The translations under genes and the position numbers were made by a program. From the NCBI GenBank assembly GCA_014302835.1, contig CP060294.1, positions 3,559,067-3,623,066 on the forward strand: DNA of 64,000 nucleotides, written 5' to 3'. This DNA is from Pedobacter sp. PAMC26386. Lineage in GTDB: Bacteria > Bacteroidota > Bacteroidia > Sphingobacteriales > Sphingobacteriaceae. The notes beneath the pieces were generated by a model. It had not been told where the DNA came from. It made no database searches and worked only from the letters and a program-made list of their open reading frames with translations. This document shows positions 45,263-55,470 of this stretch, one piece after another; the first letter of the stretch is position 1; every line of letters starts with the position of its first letter.

Positions 45263-47935
45263 TTACAAACTTAGAAGAGACTCCTTGATAATAGTCATCT
45301 TAGCTTCCGCATCTGCTTTCTTATTGCGTTCATTCTCTATAATTTCCGGTTTCGCATTCTGCACAAACCTTTCATTACTCAACTTTGCATCTACAGACTT
45401 CAAAAATCCTTGTAAATAAACAAGCTCACCGTTCAGCCTTTCGCGTTCCGCATCTGCATCGACTGTCTCGTTCAATTGAATAAAGAACTCATCATTTCCA
45501 ACCATAAATGCAGCTGCACCAGTTAATTTGTCATTTACAAAATCAACACCATTGATATTAGCCAGTTTAGAAATAATAGTCAGCCATTTATCGTAGGATA
45601 AAGCAGAATTAACCTTGATACTTAAAGGCAGTCCTTCTTTTGGAGAAATCTGCTTCGTGTTACGGATATTACGTACTTCAGCAACAATTCCTTTCACTAT
45701 TTCAACAGCTTTCAATAAAGGTAAATCAGCAGTACCAATTACCGGATATGGTGCCACAATAATACAGTCCATTTCGCCTTTTGTGCCAAATATCTCATCA
45801 TGCCATAATTCTTCTGTGATAAAAGGCATGAATGGGTGCAACAGGCTTAAAATCTTTTCAAAAAAACCAACTGTTGCTTTCAATGAAGCAGGATCAATAG
45901 GATGCTGATATGCTGGTTTTACCATTTCCAGATACCAGGCACAGAAATCATCCCAAACCAATTTATAAGTAGTCATTAAAGCCTCCGATAAACGGTATTG
46001 TTTATAGTTATCTTCAATCTCAGCAAGTGCTTCATTGAATCGGTTCTCAAACCACAGGATTGCCTGCTCATTAGGATTCGCCAAAGTCTCATCAACTTCC
46101 CATCCTTTTACCAGACGGAAAGCATTCCAGATTTTATTAGCAAAGTTTCTTCCCTGTTCACAATAGCTCTCATCAAACATCAGATCATTACCGGCAGGAG
46201 AACATAACAACATTCCTACTCTTACCCCGTCGGCTCCATATTTCTCAATCAAACCGATTGGGTCAGGAGAGTTACCTAATGATTTAGACATTTTACGGCC
46301 TAGTTTATCACGAACAATACCGGTCAGGTATACATTTGTAAATGGCTTTTTACCCATAAACTCATGACCTGCCATAATCATACGCGCTACCCAGAAGAAT
46401 AAGATCTCAGGCGCTGTTACCAGGTCATTCGTTGGGTAATAATAATTGATATCTTTATTTCCCGGATCTTTCAAGCCATTAAATACTGATATTGGCCATA
46501 ACCATGAAGAAAACCAGGTATCCAGTACATCATCATCCTGTCTGATAAAAGCAGCTAACTGGTGTTTAAAGCCATTCGCTTCTTCTGCAGTGAATTTACC
46601 GTCAATATCTTTAAGTTTTAAAAACTCATTTAGGGCCTCTTCTTTCGTTTTTGCAACTACCCAGTCACCCTTATCATCAAACCAGGCTGGAATACGCTGT
46701 CCCCACCATAACTGGCGGCTGATATTCCAATCTCTTACATTTTCCATCCAGTGACGGTAGGTATTGGTAAATTTCTCTGGAATAAGTTTTACATCACCAT
46801 TCAATACATCAGCTAAAGCAGGTTTAGCCATTTCGTCCATTTTACAGAACCATTGCAAAGAAAGCTTAGGTTCGATCGCTGCATCTGTACGTTCAGAGAA
46901 CCCTACTTGTGATTTGTAATCTTCTACTTTTTCGAGATGACCAGCTTCATCTAATAATACGGCAATTTTTTTACGGGCGATAAAACGGTCTTCACCTACC
47001 AGAATCACGGCAAGTTCATTTAAAGTACCGTCATCGTTTAATATATCAATTACCGGAAGTTTATGCTTCAGACCTAGTTCATAATCATTCAGATCATGCG
47101 CAGGAGTTACTTTTAAACAGCCAGTACCAAAATCCATGGTTACATACTCATCCTCAATAATTGGAATCTCACGGTTAATTAACGGAACAAATACTTTTTT
47201 CCCTTTCAGATGTGTATATCGCTCATCATTCGGGTTGATACAGATCGCCGCATCCGCCATAATTGTTTCTGGACGTGTAGTTGCAATTGTTAAGAATTCA
47301 GTATCTGCACCTGTAGCAGGTGAGATTGAATATTTAATATAATACAACTTCTGATTTACTTCCTTACGGATTACTTCTTCATCAGAAACGGCTGTTTTAC
47401 CCGCTGGGTCCCAGTTGACCATCCTTACACCGCGGTAAATCTTACCTTTTTTATACAGATCTATAAAACAGTCAATTACTGATTCAGAAAGATCATCTTC
47501 CATGGTAAAACGTGTACGGTCCCAGTCACAGCTTGCACCTAGTTTCTTTAACTGCTCAAGAATAATCCCTCCGTATTTCTCTTTCCATTCCCAGGCATAA
47601 GCCATGAATTCTTCTCTGGTCAGATCTTTTTTACTGATTCCTCTTTCTTTCAGCATAGCAACTACCTTAGCTTCAGTAGCAATAGAAGCATGGTCAGTTC
47701 CAGGAACCCAGCAGGCATTTTTACCTTGCATACGAGCGCGGCGAATCATAACATCCTGAATTGTATTGTTAAGCATGTGGCCCATGTGTAAAACACCCGT
47801 GACATTTGGCGGTGGAATTACAATTGTATAAGGCTCACGTTCATCTGGTTCAGAATGAAAGAACTTTTTCGATAGCCAGTAGCTATACCATTTATCTTCG
47901 GTTTCGGCGGGATCGTATTTAGTAGAAATGCTCAT
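45263..47935 (-). CDS. valS: Valine--tRNA ligase
   Basis: An 890-residue class I aminoacyl-tRNA synthetase. The HIGH motif is HMGH at residues 50-53 in PPPNVTGVLHMGHML; the KMSKS motif appears as GRKMSKSLGNSPDP. The CP1 editing domain (ATTRPETIMADAAICI) and C-terminal anticodon-binding and coiled-coil domains are all present. Full length, ending with the Lys-rich coiled coil typical of ValS. Confidence 0.97.
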   Translation of the reverse strand: MSISTKYDPAETEDKWYSYWLSKKFFHSEPDEREPYTIVIPPPNVTGVLHMGHMLNNTIQDVMIRRARMQGKNACWVPGTDHASIATEAKVVAMLKERGISKKDLTREEFMAYAWEWKEKYGGIILEQLKKLGASCDWDRTRFTMEDDLSESVIDCFIDLYKKGKIYRGVRMVNWDPAGKTAVSDEEVIRKEVNQKLYYIKYSISPATGADTEFLTIATTRPETIMADAAICINPNDERYTHLKGKKVFVPLINREIPIIEDEYVTMDFGTGCLKVTPAHDLNDYELGLKHKLPVIDILNDDGTLNELAVILVGEDRFIARKKIAVLLDEAGHLEKVEDYKSQVGFSERTDAAIEPKLSLQWFCKMDEMAKPALADVLNGDVKLIPEKFTNTYRHWMENVRDWNISRQLWWGQRIPAWFDDKGDWVVAKTKEEALNEFLKLKDIDGKFTAEEANGFKHQLAAFIRQDDDVLDTWFSSWLWPISVFNGLKDPGNKDINYYYPTNDLVTAPEILFFWVARMIMAGHEFMGKKPFTNVYLTGIVRDKLGRKMSKSLGNSPDPIGLIEKYGADGVRVGMLLCSPAGNDLMFDESYCEQGRNFANKIWNAFRLVKGWEVDETLANPNEQAILWFENRFNEALAEIEDNYKQYRLSEALMTTYKLVWDDFCAWYLEMVKPAYQHPIDPASLKATVGFFEKILSLLHPFMPFITEELWHDEIFGTKGEMDCIIVAPYPVIGTADLPLLKAVEIVKGIVAEVRNIRNTKQISPKEGLPLSIKVNSALSYDKWLTIISKLANINGVDFVNDKLTGAAAFMVGNDEFFIQLNETVDADAERERLNGELVYLQGFLKSVDAKLSNERFVQNAKPEIIENERNKKADAEAKMTIIKESLLSL

Positions 47936-47985
47936 TGATTAGGTGCTGATTAAAATGCAAAAATAAGGTTTTTCGAGGAAAATAT

Positions 47986-48531
47986 TTAGGCTTTCCACTC
48001 TTCATCCAGAATGGCGTACTCAAAACTATCCATCCATCCTGTTATTAAAGGTAAAATTTGTCGTTTTCTGCCCTCCTGAGTCATACCAGCTTTTTCCAAT
48101 ACACGAATAGAAGCCAGGTTTTCTACTGCACAACCAGCTTCAATACGATGTAATTTCAAACGGTCAAATCCAAACCTAATTACTGCTCTGATTGCTTCAG
48201 TAGCATACCCCTGGTTCCAGAAATCAACATTAATTTTATACCAGATCTCTGCGCTGTTAAATTTAGAAGAAGATAACTTAAGGGAAACCAGTCCAATAAA
48301 CCCACCCTTTTCAAACTCCACAGCGAAAGTATAATTCTTGATCGTTTTTTTCTGATGGTCATTAATCCATCCATCTACAATTATATTTGTTTCTTCCAGA
48401 TCTTTAGGAATACCCAAAGTATTATACTGATCGGTTTCAGCTAAATGGTGCAATACATGAATCGCTTCAAGATCAGCCATTTCCACCAATCTTAGTTTTA
48501 ATCTTTCCGTAAAAAATTTCAATACTACCAT
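47986..48531 (-). CDS. GNAT family N-acetyltransferase (RimJ/RimL-like)
   Basis: A 181-residue acetyltransferase with the RimJ/RimL layout: ERLKLRLVEMADLEAIHVL at the N-terminus, the acetyl-CoA loop WNQGYATEAIRAVIRFGFD, and RIEAGCAVENLASIRVLEKA with GMTQEGRKRQ near the end. Substrate unknown. It begins 5 bp after the S9 peptidase stop, so it is translated from the peptidase mRNA. Confidence 0.9.
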   Translation of the reverse strand: MVVLKFFTERLKLRLVEMADLEAIHVLHHLAETDQYNTLGIPKDLEETNIIVDGWINDHQKKTIKNYTFAVEFEKGGFIGLVSLKLSSSKFNSAEIWYKINVDFWNQGYATEAIRAVIRFGFDRLKLHRIEAGCAVENLASIRVLEKAGMTQEGRKRQILPLITGWMDSFEYAILDEEWKA

Positions 48532-48536
48532 GAATA

Positions 48537-50690
48537 TTATTTAAGATTTTGCATAAAATAATCTGTTACTTTCTGATAAAGATGTGTTCTGTCTTTACCA
48601 ATCACATTATGTTCGTGACCAGGATAAATCATATAATCGATTTGCACATTACCGTCTACAGCTTTTTTGACCAGTTCAACTGTATGTTGTTGTAGCACGA
48701 CGTTATCCTGTAACCCATGAATCAGCAATAATTTACCTTTCAGTTTCTGGATTTGGTTGGTCAGGTTTGTTGCCGCGTAACCGTCTGGATTCTCCTGTGG
48801 AGTATCCATATAACGTTCAGTGTACATGGCTTCATAGAAATTCCAGTTAGTTACTGCTCCACCAGCAACGGCTGCTTTAAATACACCAGGATGGTTAACC
48901 ATAAAATCTACCGTATTGAATCCACCAAAGCTCCATCCAAATAAGCCCATATTCTGAGCATCTGTATAAGGCAGTTTCTTCAGATAATCTACAGCCGACA
49001 TCATATCTTCCATTTGTACATCTCCTACTTTCCTGAACATAGACTGTTCAAACGCTTTACCGCGGTTATCACTACCTCTGGTATCAATCACCATCACGAC
49101 AAATCCCTGCTCAGCAAGATACTGAAACCAGTAATTACCAGCTCCGCTATTCCATTGTTCATGGATTAATTGCGCGTGTGAACCTCCATACCAATAAACA
49201 ATAACCGGATATTTTTTAGTGCTGTCCACTCCTACAGGTTTAAACAGGTTACAGTAAATCGGATCTCCGGATTTTCCTTGGATCGTAAATATAGAAGACA
49301 CTCCCAATTTATAGTTTTCCAGGGGGTTAACAGATTGAAGCAGTTGTTTTTTTAATCCATTTTTCACTTCGATCAGCACAACAGTTCCTGGATTTTTCGT
49401 TGAACTAAACCCATCAAGAACTGTATTTCCCGATGTACTTACTTCTGTTTTATGGATCGCAAAACCTGAGGTAATTCTTTTTGATTTCCCAGATTTGATA
49501 TTGACTACATATAAGTTCCTTGTAATTGGTGACTCTTCAGTAGATTCATAAAATAGATTATCACCCGCCGCATCGAAACCCTTCACTTCTAAGACTTCCC
49601 AGTTACCCTTAGTTAATTGTTTAATCAATTTCCCTTGTGCGCTGTATAGGTATAAATGATTCCAGCCATCCCGGTTACTCTGCCAGATAAATTGTTGCGG
49701 ATCATTTTTCAAAAACAATATGGGAACCAATGGTTCTACATATTTATCATCTTTTTCTTCAAAAAGCGTTCTGATGTAGTTACCTTTCTGTGCATCAAAC
49801 TGTTTTAATTCCATATGGTTTTGTCCACGGTTTAAAACAGCGACATAAATAAATTTGTCATCAGGGCTCCAGGCAATGTTGGTCAAGTATTGTTCTGCAG
49901 GCTGTCCTGTTTGAAGATAAACAACAGACTGCGTCTTTGTATTGTAAACACCTACAGTTACTTCGTGAATTTTATCACCCGCCATAGGATATTTTATATT
50001 GATATTTTTTGCTGGCCGCGATGTCCAATCAATGATCGGATAATCAGTGACCATACTTTGATCCATCCGGTAAAATGCAAGCAGTTTGCCATTGTTACTC
50101 CAAAATGTTCCTTTAGATATCCCAAATTCATCTCTATGTACCGAAGAAGCATAAACGATGTCATTCGTGCCATCAGTAGTTACTTGTTTCGCTGTTTTAC
50201 CATCGCTCACAAACAAATTATAGTTCTCCAGGTAAGCGATATATCCGGCATTCCCTGCTTCCGCTTTATTTTTACTAGCAAGTGAATGATTAATTATATC
50301 GGCAAAAGTATTTTTTAACGGGTCATAAGCTATAGTAGCTCCATTAATAGTTATTAACCAATCTTTACCTTTATTAAACTGAATATCAGGCATAGTTTTT
50401 AAGGCACCATGCTGTGCTGCATGCAATTTTTGATTCAGTTGATTTAAGGTAAGAAAAGGCTGGTCTTCTTTTTTACCCGCACTACCTGTAAACCAGACTT
50501 GTTCCTGATTAACGATCTTCTTATATACATATTCTTCTTTTCCATAAAGAAATTGCAAACCCTCTAACTTTTGAGGGGCTAATGTGGTTCGTATATTAGA
50601 CATGGCATCGAGCATAGTCAGGTTTTTCTGCTGCCCGTTGACAATTACAGCAGCAAAAAGCATCAGGATTGATAAAACTAGTTTTTTCAT
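48537..50690 (-). CDS. S9 family peptidase, dipeptidyl-peptidase IV type
   Basis: A 717-residue exported serine peptidase. ATG 50690 gives a clean signal peptide (KKLVLSILMLFAAVIVNGQQ); an upstream in-frame ATG (50720) would add ten unneeded residues. An eight-bladed propeller domain (DPPIV_N, about 90-450) precedes the alpha/beta hydrolase domain with nucleophile Ser in GLFGWSFGGFN, Asp in LLIHGLQDNV and His in YPGHEHNV. It removes X-Pro dipeptides from peptides in the periplasm, supporting peptide nutrition. Confidence 0.94.
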   Translation of the reverse strand: MKKLVLSILMLFAAVIVNGQQKNLTMLDAMSNIRTTLAPQKLEGLQFLYGKEEYVYKKIVNQEQVWFTGSAGKKEDQPFLTLNQLNQKLHAAQHGALKTMPDIQFNKGKDWLITINGATIAYDPLKNTFADIINHSLASKNKAEAGNAGYIAYLENYNLFVSDGKTAKQVTTDGTNDIVYASSVHRDEFGISKGTFWSNNGKLLAFYRMDQSMVTDYPIIDWTSRPAKNINIKYPMAGDKIHEVTVGVYNTKTQSVVYLQTGQPAEQYLTNIAWSPDDKFIYVAVLNRGQNHMELKQFDAQKGNYIRTLFEEKDDKYVEPLVPILFLKNDPQQFIWQSNRDGWNHLYLYSAQGKLIKQLTKGNWEVLEVKGFDAAGDNLFYESTEESPITRNLYVVNIKSGKSKRITSGFAIHKTEVSTSGNTVLDGFSSTKNPGTVVLIEVKNGLKKQLLQSVNPLENYKLGVSSIFTIQGKSGDPIYCNLFKPVGVDSTKKYPVIVYWYGGSHAQLIHEQWNSGAGNYWFQYLAEQGFVVMVIDTRGSDNRGKAFEQSMFRKVGDVQMEDMMSAVDYLKKLPYTDAQNMGLFGWSFGGFNTVDFMVNHPGVFKAAVAGGAVTNWNFYEAMYTERYMDTPQENPDGYAATNLTNQIQKLKGKLLLIHGLQDNVVLQQHTVELVKKAVDGNVQIDYMIYPGHEHNVIGKDRTHLYQKVTDYFMQNLK

Positions 50691-50848
50691 TAATTTAATT
50701 TTAATGGTCAAATATAGCAATTATGGTGTACAGGGGTGAATTTTACCCCAATTTGGAAATCGCCTTGATAAGCTAATTTTTCACATCTGCACAATAATAA
50801 ATGTTAAAATATGTTAATACAGTATATTAATTCATCAGGTTACCTATT

Positions 50849-50935
50849 ATGAAAGCGATCAAAGTATTTCTACTTCCAGGATTAATTATCAAAAAACTGG
50901 GATTAACCAAACTCTATTATTGGTTCAATAAGTAA
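50849..50935 (+). CDS. Possible 28-residue small membrane peptide
   Basis: In the 373-bp gap between the S9 and M13 peptidase genes, an ATG opens a 28-codon frame with a hydrophobic core (VFLLPGLIIKKLGLTKLYYW) and basic ends. There is a plausible ATG context but no recognised family and no clear promoter. The remaining gap shows no other gene. Confidence 0.25.
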   Translation: MKAIKVFLLPGLIIKKLGLTKLYYWFNK

Positions 50936-51063
50936 TCCCATTACCCATATTCATTTTTTTATTGAGTAATATTTTCATTAGGATAAGTATTTATAGATCT
51001 CATTTGCTATTTTGATCGAACCTATACCTTCTTCTTGAAGGTCGATCTTATTAAAATAAAAAA

Positions 51064-53103
51064 ATGAATACTAAACACCTGAAAGGCTATTTCGCCATTT
51101 TAGGAATACTAGCGGCAAGCTATTCTTCCTATGCCCAGAAAATTCCTGGTAAATTTATAGATCCAGCAAATATGGATCTTAGCGTAAAACCCGGAAATAA
51201 TTTTTACGAGTATGCCAGTGGAAACTGGATTAAAAACAATCCCGTTCCTGCAAAAGAGACTCGCTGGGGAAGTTTCAATGAACTAAGAGATTTTAATATT
51301 AATGCAGTAAAAAGCATTGTTGAAGATGCGGCCGCAGATCGTACTGCACCAGCAGGATCAGTAAAAAAACGTGTTGGCGATTTTTACGCAGCTGCAATGG
51401 ATAGCGTTACCATTGAAAAGCTAGGTTATACGCCTATTAAAGCTGATCTTTTAAGAATTAGAAAGATCAAAGATCTGCAGGGTATATTAGACGAGGTGAT
51501 CACCATACAAACTTCTGGTATCGGATCTCCAATGTATAATTTCTCTGTGGGTCAGGACAGGAAAAATGTGACTAATTATGTCGTGCAGCTGGGTCAGGGT
51601 GGAACTACTTTACCTGATCGTGATTATTATTTGAAGGATGACAGCAGAACCTTAAAAATACGCGAGGCTTATCTCAATTATATGACTACGCTGTTTACGC
51701 TGACTGGTAGTTCTGCTGCTGAGGCGAAACAAAAAGCAAATACCGTACTTTCAATAGAAAAAAAACTGGCAGAAGCTCAGATGTCACGTCTTGAAATGCG
51801 TGATCCTTATAAAACATACAATAAATTTACAGTTGCTGATTTCACTAAAACCACACCTCAGATTAACTGGGCTGCAACTCTGCCAAAATTATTAATCAAA
51901 GGACAGGATACCGTTTTAGTAGGTGCTCCTAAATTTTTTGTCAGCCTGAATGAAATGCTGACCACAGTTCCGGTTTCTGACTGGAAGACTTACTTGGAAT
52001 GGAACATCCTTAAAAATTCAGCATCTAATTTAAGCACTCCTTTTGTGAAAGCCCATTTTGCTTTTAACCAGGCGCAAACAGGTCAGAAAGTACAAACACC
52101 AAGATGGCAGACGATGTCTTCCAAAACTGACGGCTCTATTGGTGAATTGCTGGGACAGCTATATGTAGCTAAATATTTCAAGCCTGAGGCAAAAGCCCGA
52201 ATGACAGAGATGATTAAAAATCTGCGTACTGCGTTTGAGATCAGAATCAAAGGACTGGAATGGATGAGTGCGGCAACTAAAGAAAAAGCACTGGCTAAAC
52301 TAAATGCTTTTATACCTAAAATTGGTTATCCTGATCAATGGAAAAACTACGACGGTTTAAACATTGACCGTCAGACTTATTTCCAAAACCTGAGAAATGT
52401 AGCGACATGGGGATATCATGACATGGTGGATAAATTGGGTAAGCCAGTAGACCGTAAAAGATTTGGGATGACCCCTCCAACAGTAAATGCTTATTATAGC
52501 CCCACTATGAATGAGATTGTATTCCCTGCCGGAATTTTACAATTTCCTTTCTTCGCTCCGGATGCCGATGATGCGATTAACTATGGCGGTATCGGTGCAG
52601 TTATTGGTCACGAGATGTCTCATGGTTTTGATGATAGTGGCAGCCGTTATGATAAAGATGGTAACCTGCGCAATTGGTGGACAGATCAGGACCGCACTAA
52701 ATTTGAAGAAAAAACAAAGGCTTTAGGAGAGCAATATGATTCATACGCAGTACTGGATACTATTCATGTGAATGGTAAACTGACCATGGGTGAAAATATT
52801 GGTGATTTAGGAGGTTTAAATGCTGCTTACACTGCGTTTAAATTAACTAAACAAGGACAATCTGAAGAGAAAATTGATGGATTCACTCCTGATCAGCGTT
52901 TCTTCCTTTCGTGGGCACAAGTCTGGAGAGGTAATATTTTACCTGATAATGCTGCACAGCTGATTAAAACTGATCCGCATTCTCCTGGACAATTCAGAAC
53001 TATTGGAGCTCCAGTAAACATGGATGCCTGGTATAAAGCATTTGATGTGAAACCGGGTGATAAATTATATAAAAACCCGGAAGACAGAATCAGACTCTGG
53101 TAA
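51064..53103 (+). CDS. M13 family metallopeptidase (PepO/neprilysin-like)
   Basis: A 679-residue exported zinc endopeptidase. Signal peptide 1-24 ends SYSSYAQ. The zinc site is HEMSH at residues 516-520 within GAVIGHEMSHGFDDSG, and the third ligand is Glu577 in GENIGDLGG. NAYYSPTMNEIVFPAGIL is the conserved substrate-binding stretch. The protein has the usual M13 length and ends with the family-type DRIRLW. It probably degrades peptides in the periplasm. Confidence 0.95.
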   Translation: MNTKHLKGYFAILGILAASYSSYAQKIPGKFIDPANMDLSVKPGNNFYEYASGNWIKNNPVPAKETRWGSFNELRDFNINAVKSIVEDAAADRTAPAGSVKKRVGDFYAAAMDSVTIEKLGYTPIKADLLRIRKIKDLQGILDEVITIQTSGIGSPMYNFSVGQDRKNVTNYVVQLGQGGTTLPDRDYYLKDDSRTLKIREAYLNYMTTLFTLTGSSAAEAKQKANTVLSIEKKLAEAQMSRLEMRDPYKTYNKFTVADFTKTTPQINWAATLPKLLIKGQDTVLVGAPKFFVSLNEMLTTVPVSDWKTYLEWNILKNSASNLSTPFVKAHFAFNQAQTGQKVQTPRWQTMSSKTDGSIGELLGQLYVAKYFKPEAKARMTEMIKNLRTAFEIRIKGLEWMSAATKEKALAKLNAFIPKIGYPDQWKNYDGLNIDRQTYFQNLRNVATWGYHDMVDKLGKPVDRKRFGMTPPTVNAYYSPTMNEIVFPAGILQFPFFAPDADDAINYGGIGAVIGHEMSHGFDDSGSRYDKDGNLRNWWTDQDRTKFEEKTKALGEQYDSYAVLDTIHVNGKLTMGENIGDLGGLNAAYTAFKLTKQGQSEEKIDGFTPDQRFFLSWAQVWRGNILPDNAAQLIKTDPHSPGQFRTIGAPVNMDAWYKAFDVKPGDKLYKNPEDRIRLW

Positions 53104-53119
53104 TTCTTAATCAGAACAA

Positions 53120-53155
53120 AGTGCCGCCCTGGTAATTCCAGAGCGGCGCTTTTTG
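53120..53155 (+). terminator. Terminator after the M13 peptidase gene
   Basis: AGTGCCGCCCTGG and CCAGAGCGGCGCT form a 13-bp stem with one mismatch and one G-U pair, loop TAATT, followed by TTTT. Confidence 0.8.
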
Positions 53156-53176
53156 ATATCCTATTATTTTAAATAT

Positions 53177-54196
53177 CTATTTAAACCTGGTCAAAACTTT
53201 TCTTCCCAGATCATAAGTTAATCTGAATGCCTGCTGGCTACTCGTTCTTGCAGGAGTATTGTGCAAACTAAATACGAACGATCCTTTAATATTTTTAAAG
53301 ATAATTGGCGTATAGATCAAATCAAGTCTGTTATAGGTTTTATTCTGGTAGAAACCATCTCCATAATTGATATGAGATCCCTGACCTTTATAAAACTCTT
53401 CATATAAAGCAAAACGTTTATAACCCAGATAAGCGCTGGCAACAAACCCTTTTGGCGTATTCAAATTGGTAACATCTCTGATTCTTTCAATAGAAACCAG
53501 TGCCCCAGCTTCAATAGTCAGGGAGTCCAGGATGGTCTTGCGACTAAAATCTAACCCTAATTTCACTTGCAAACCGCCATTATCTTCGATATGATCACCA
53601 GCCTGTTCATTTGAAGTATAGGCATTGTGCATTAACTGGAAATAATGGGTCACATAAAAAGGCCCCGTAGTTACCGGTCGATATTTACCAGATAATCCAA
53701 CTAAAAACTGTTCCCGATCTGTAGGCGATTGTTTGCTCAGCCAGTCGATCCAAACCGTTTCAGTAAAATGTTCATTTTGATATTTCAATAACATCCCCTG
53801 CACATTGGGGCGGTAATAACGTAAGGTATCATTTAATAATGAACGAGGATAGTCACTGATTAGCCCCTCACGTGAAAATGCACCGATATTAAAATTCCAG
53901 TTTTTGTTCGTATAGTTATAATAGGCAACCGGATCTACCTTCATAAAGCGTCTGGAACCAAACTCGTGTAATCCATTTACGCCTACAATAAAATGGTTGT
54001 TACTATCCAGGTTCAGTCCCAGATCAAGTGCTAATCTTGTACCTGAGTAAGTATTGGATCTGGAAATATAATCTTTATACTCCCGGTTGTCCATAAAGCC
54101 CATTCCATTGAAATGGATATCAAGGCTGCCTTGAGCGAATGCTATTGTACTTGAAAATATGGAGACAATAATAATCAGGTAAACTTTCTTAATCAT
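53177..54196 (-). CDS. Putative outer-membrane beta-barrel protein
   Basis: A 339-residue exported protein with signal peptide 1-21 (IVSIFSSTIAFAQ). The mature part consists of alternating beta-strands rich in aromatic residues (GTRLALDLGLNLDSNNHFIV, FVASAYLGYKRFALYEEFYK) and ends in a strand near AFRLTYDLGRKVL. I do not recognise the family. It resembles outer-membrane porin-like barrels of Bacteroidota. The MmcQ/YjbR gene lies 10 bp upstream on the same strand. Confidence 0.65.
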   Translation of the reverse strand: MIKKVYLIIIVSIFSSTIAFAQGSLDIHFNGMGFMDNREYKDYISRSNTYSGTRLALDLGLNLDSNNHFIVGVNGLHEFGSRRFMKVDPVAYYNYTNKNWNFNIGAFSREGLISDYPRSLLNDTLRYYRPNVQGMLLKYQNEHFTETVWIDWLSKQSPTDREQFLVGLSGKYRPVTTGPFYVTHYFQLMHNAYTSNEQAGDHIEDNGGLQVKLGLDFSRKTILDSLTIEAGALVSIERIRDVTNLNTPKGFVASAYLGYKRFALYEEFYKGQGSHINYGDGFYQNKTYNRLDLIYTPIIFKNIKGSFVFSLHNTPARTSSQQAFRLTYDLGRKVLTRFK

Positions 54197-54206
54197 AAAA
54201 TGTATT

Positions 54207-54545
54207 TTAAATATATTGTTCTTGTATTTTCTTTGGTAACTTACTTAATACGAGTTGCCTTGACTCTGAGATTCTTTTTTTCAACTCCGCAGTCGACATA
54301 ACATCAAAACTAAAGACACTAATCCAGTGTCCTTTAGCCAGATGACTTGCCTGTTTTATACCATCTCTTGCAACCAACTCTTCAAATTCTTCAGGGTTAA
54401 CCTTTAATGCAAGATTACCTCCGGAAAGAGAATTCATGACAAATATCTTCTTTTCAATCATGAAACAAAGGTTATCTTCCCATTTAATTTCTTCGGTAGT
54501 GCCAGCAAAGGAGAGACAGTAGTCCCGGAACATTTCAATATCCAT
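54207..54545 (-). CDS. MmcQ/YjbR family protein
   Basis: A 112-residue protein with the CyaY-like fold of the MmcQ/YjbR family: FRDYCLSFAGTTEEIKWEDN at the start, then CFMIEKKIFVM and FEELVARDGIKQASHLAKGH. Usually annotated as DNA-binding, but the function is not well established. It is upstream of, and probably co-transcribed with, the outer-membrane protein gene. Confidence 0.9.
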   Translation of the reverse strand: MDIEMFRDYCLSFAGTTEEIKWEDNLCFMIEKKIFVMNSLSGGNLALKVNPEEFEELVARDGIKQASHLAKGHWISVFSFDVMSTAELKKRISESRQLVLSKLPKKIQEQYI

Positions 54546-54610
54546 CCTAATAATTTGCGCTAATCTAGGAACTTGTTTAATAATATTTAATTAGTTCTTA
54601 TTAATTCAGA

Positions 54611-54618
54611 TAAATTTG
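54611..54618 (+). promoter_or_regulatory. Predicted -7 promoter box (TAAATTTG) of mnmD
   Basis: An exact TAnnTTTG match ending 6 nt before the mnmD ATG. Confidence 0.55.
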
Positions 54619-54623
54619 CAGAA

Positions 54624-55313
54624 ATGAATATCATCACCCAAACCGCAGACGGCTCTAACACATTATATAATGAAACCATAGGTGAGCATTACCACTCCAA
54701 ACATGGTGCATTACAAGAAAGCAAACATGTATTTATTGATGCCGGATTAAAACAAGCCGAACTTAATTTCCCCGGACAGACCATTTCCATTTTAGAAATT
54801 GGCTTTGGCACTGGTTTAAATTTTCTGCTGACTTCTGCCTATGCAGACGAACATGGCCTTTCGCTGAACTACACGGGAATTGAGGCTTATCCTTTGAGTA
54901 AAGAAGAGCTGATCTCTACACAATATAATCAATATGTACCTGCACCGATCTGGGATAGCCTAATGAATGTTTATAGTGCTGCCTTATGCTCGGCCACCGC
55001 TTTAAATACAGATCAGGAACTGACTATTGCACACACTACACTGGAAGCTTTTAAAGCTGAAAAATTATTTGATCTGGTTTACTTCGATGCCTTCTCTATA
55101 CAACATCAGCCTGAAATGTGGTCTGACGAAATCATTTGCCATGTTTGCTCATTTTTAAAACCAAACGGGATCTTTGTTACCTATGCAATTACCGGGAAAC
55201 TAAAACGTGCCTTAAAAAGCTTCGGTATGAAAATTGAGAAACTTCCGGGAGCACCTGGAAAAAGAGAGATGCTGCGTGCAATTAAGATTCCAACAGAACA
55301 AACACCGGTTTAA
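54624..55313 (+). CDS. mnmD: tRNA (5-methylaminomethyl-2-thiouridine)(34)-methyltransferase MnmD
   Basis: A 229-residue SAM-dependent methyltransferase that completes mnm5s2U at the wobble position of tRNA. The SAM loop is ILEIGFGTGLNFLL, and the Methyltransf_30 signature continues with DLVYFDAFSIQHQPEMWSDE. The protein ends with GAPGKREMLRAIK as in the family. It lacks the FAD-dependent MnmC1 oxidase domain of the E. coli fusion, as is normal outside gammaproteobacteria. Confidence 0.92.
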   Translation: MNIITQTADGSNTLYNETIGEHYHSKHGALQESKHVFIDAGLKQAELNFPGQTISILEIGFGTGLNFLLTSAYADEHGLSLNYTGIEAYPLSKEELISTQYNQYVPAPIWDSLMNVYSAALCSATALNTDQELTIAHTTLEAFKAEKLFDLVYFDAFSIQHQPEMWSDEIICHVCSFLKPNGIFVTYAITGKLKRALKSFGMKIEKLPGAPGKREMLRAIKIPTEQTPV

Positions 55314-55470
55314 TTTACAAATTCAGGACTAAACTTGAACTTCTGCCTTTTAAATTTGTTTTCACGGTAATTTTTAAAATACTGCAGATTCTATGATCTG
55401 AATCGTTAGAAACTGCCCGATAAAAAACCGTATGGTGCATCCGGATACGAATGAAAACAAATATTTACAA

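Noticed and set aside
49890..50285. 131-codon plus-strand ORF inside the DPP IV-like gene
   Set aside because: Antisense to the propeller domain; a shadow frame.
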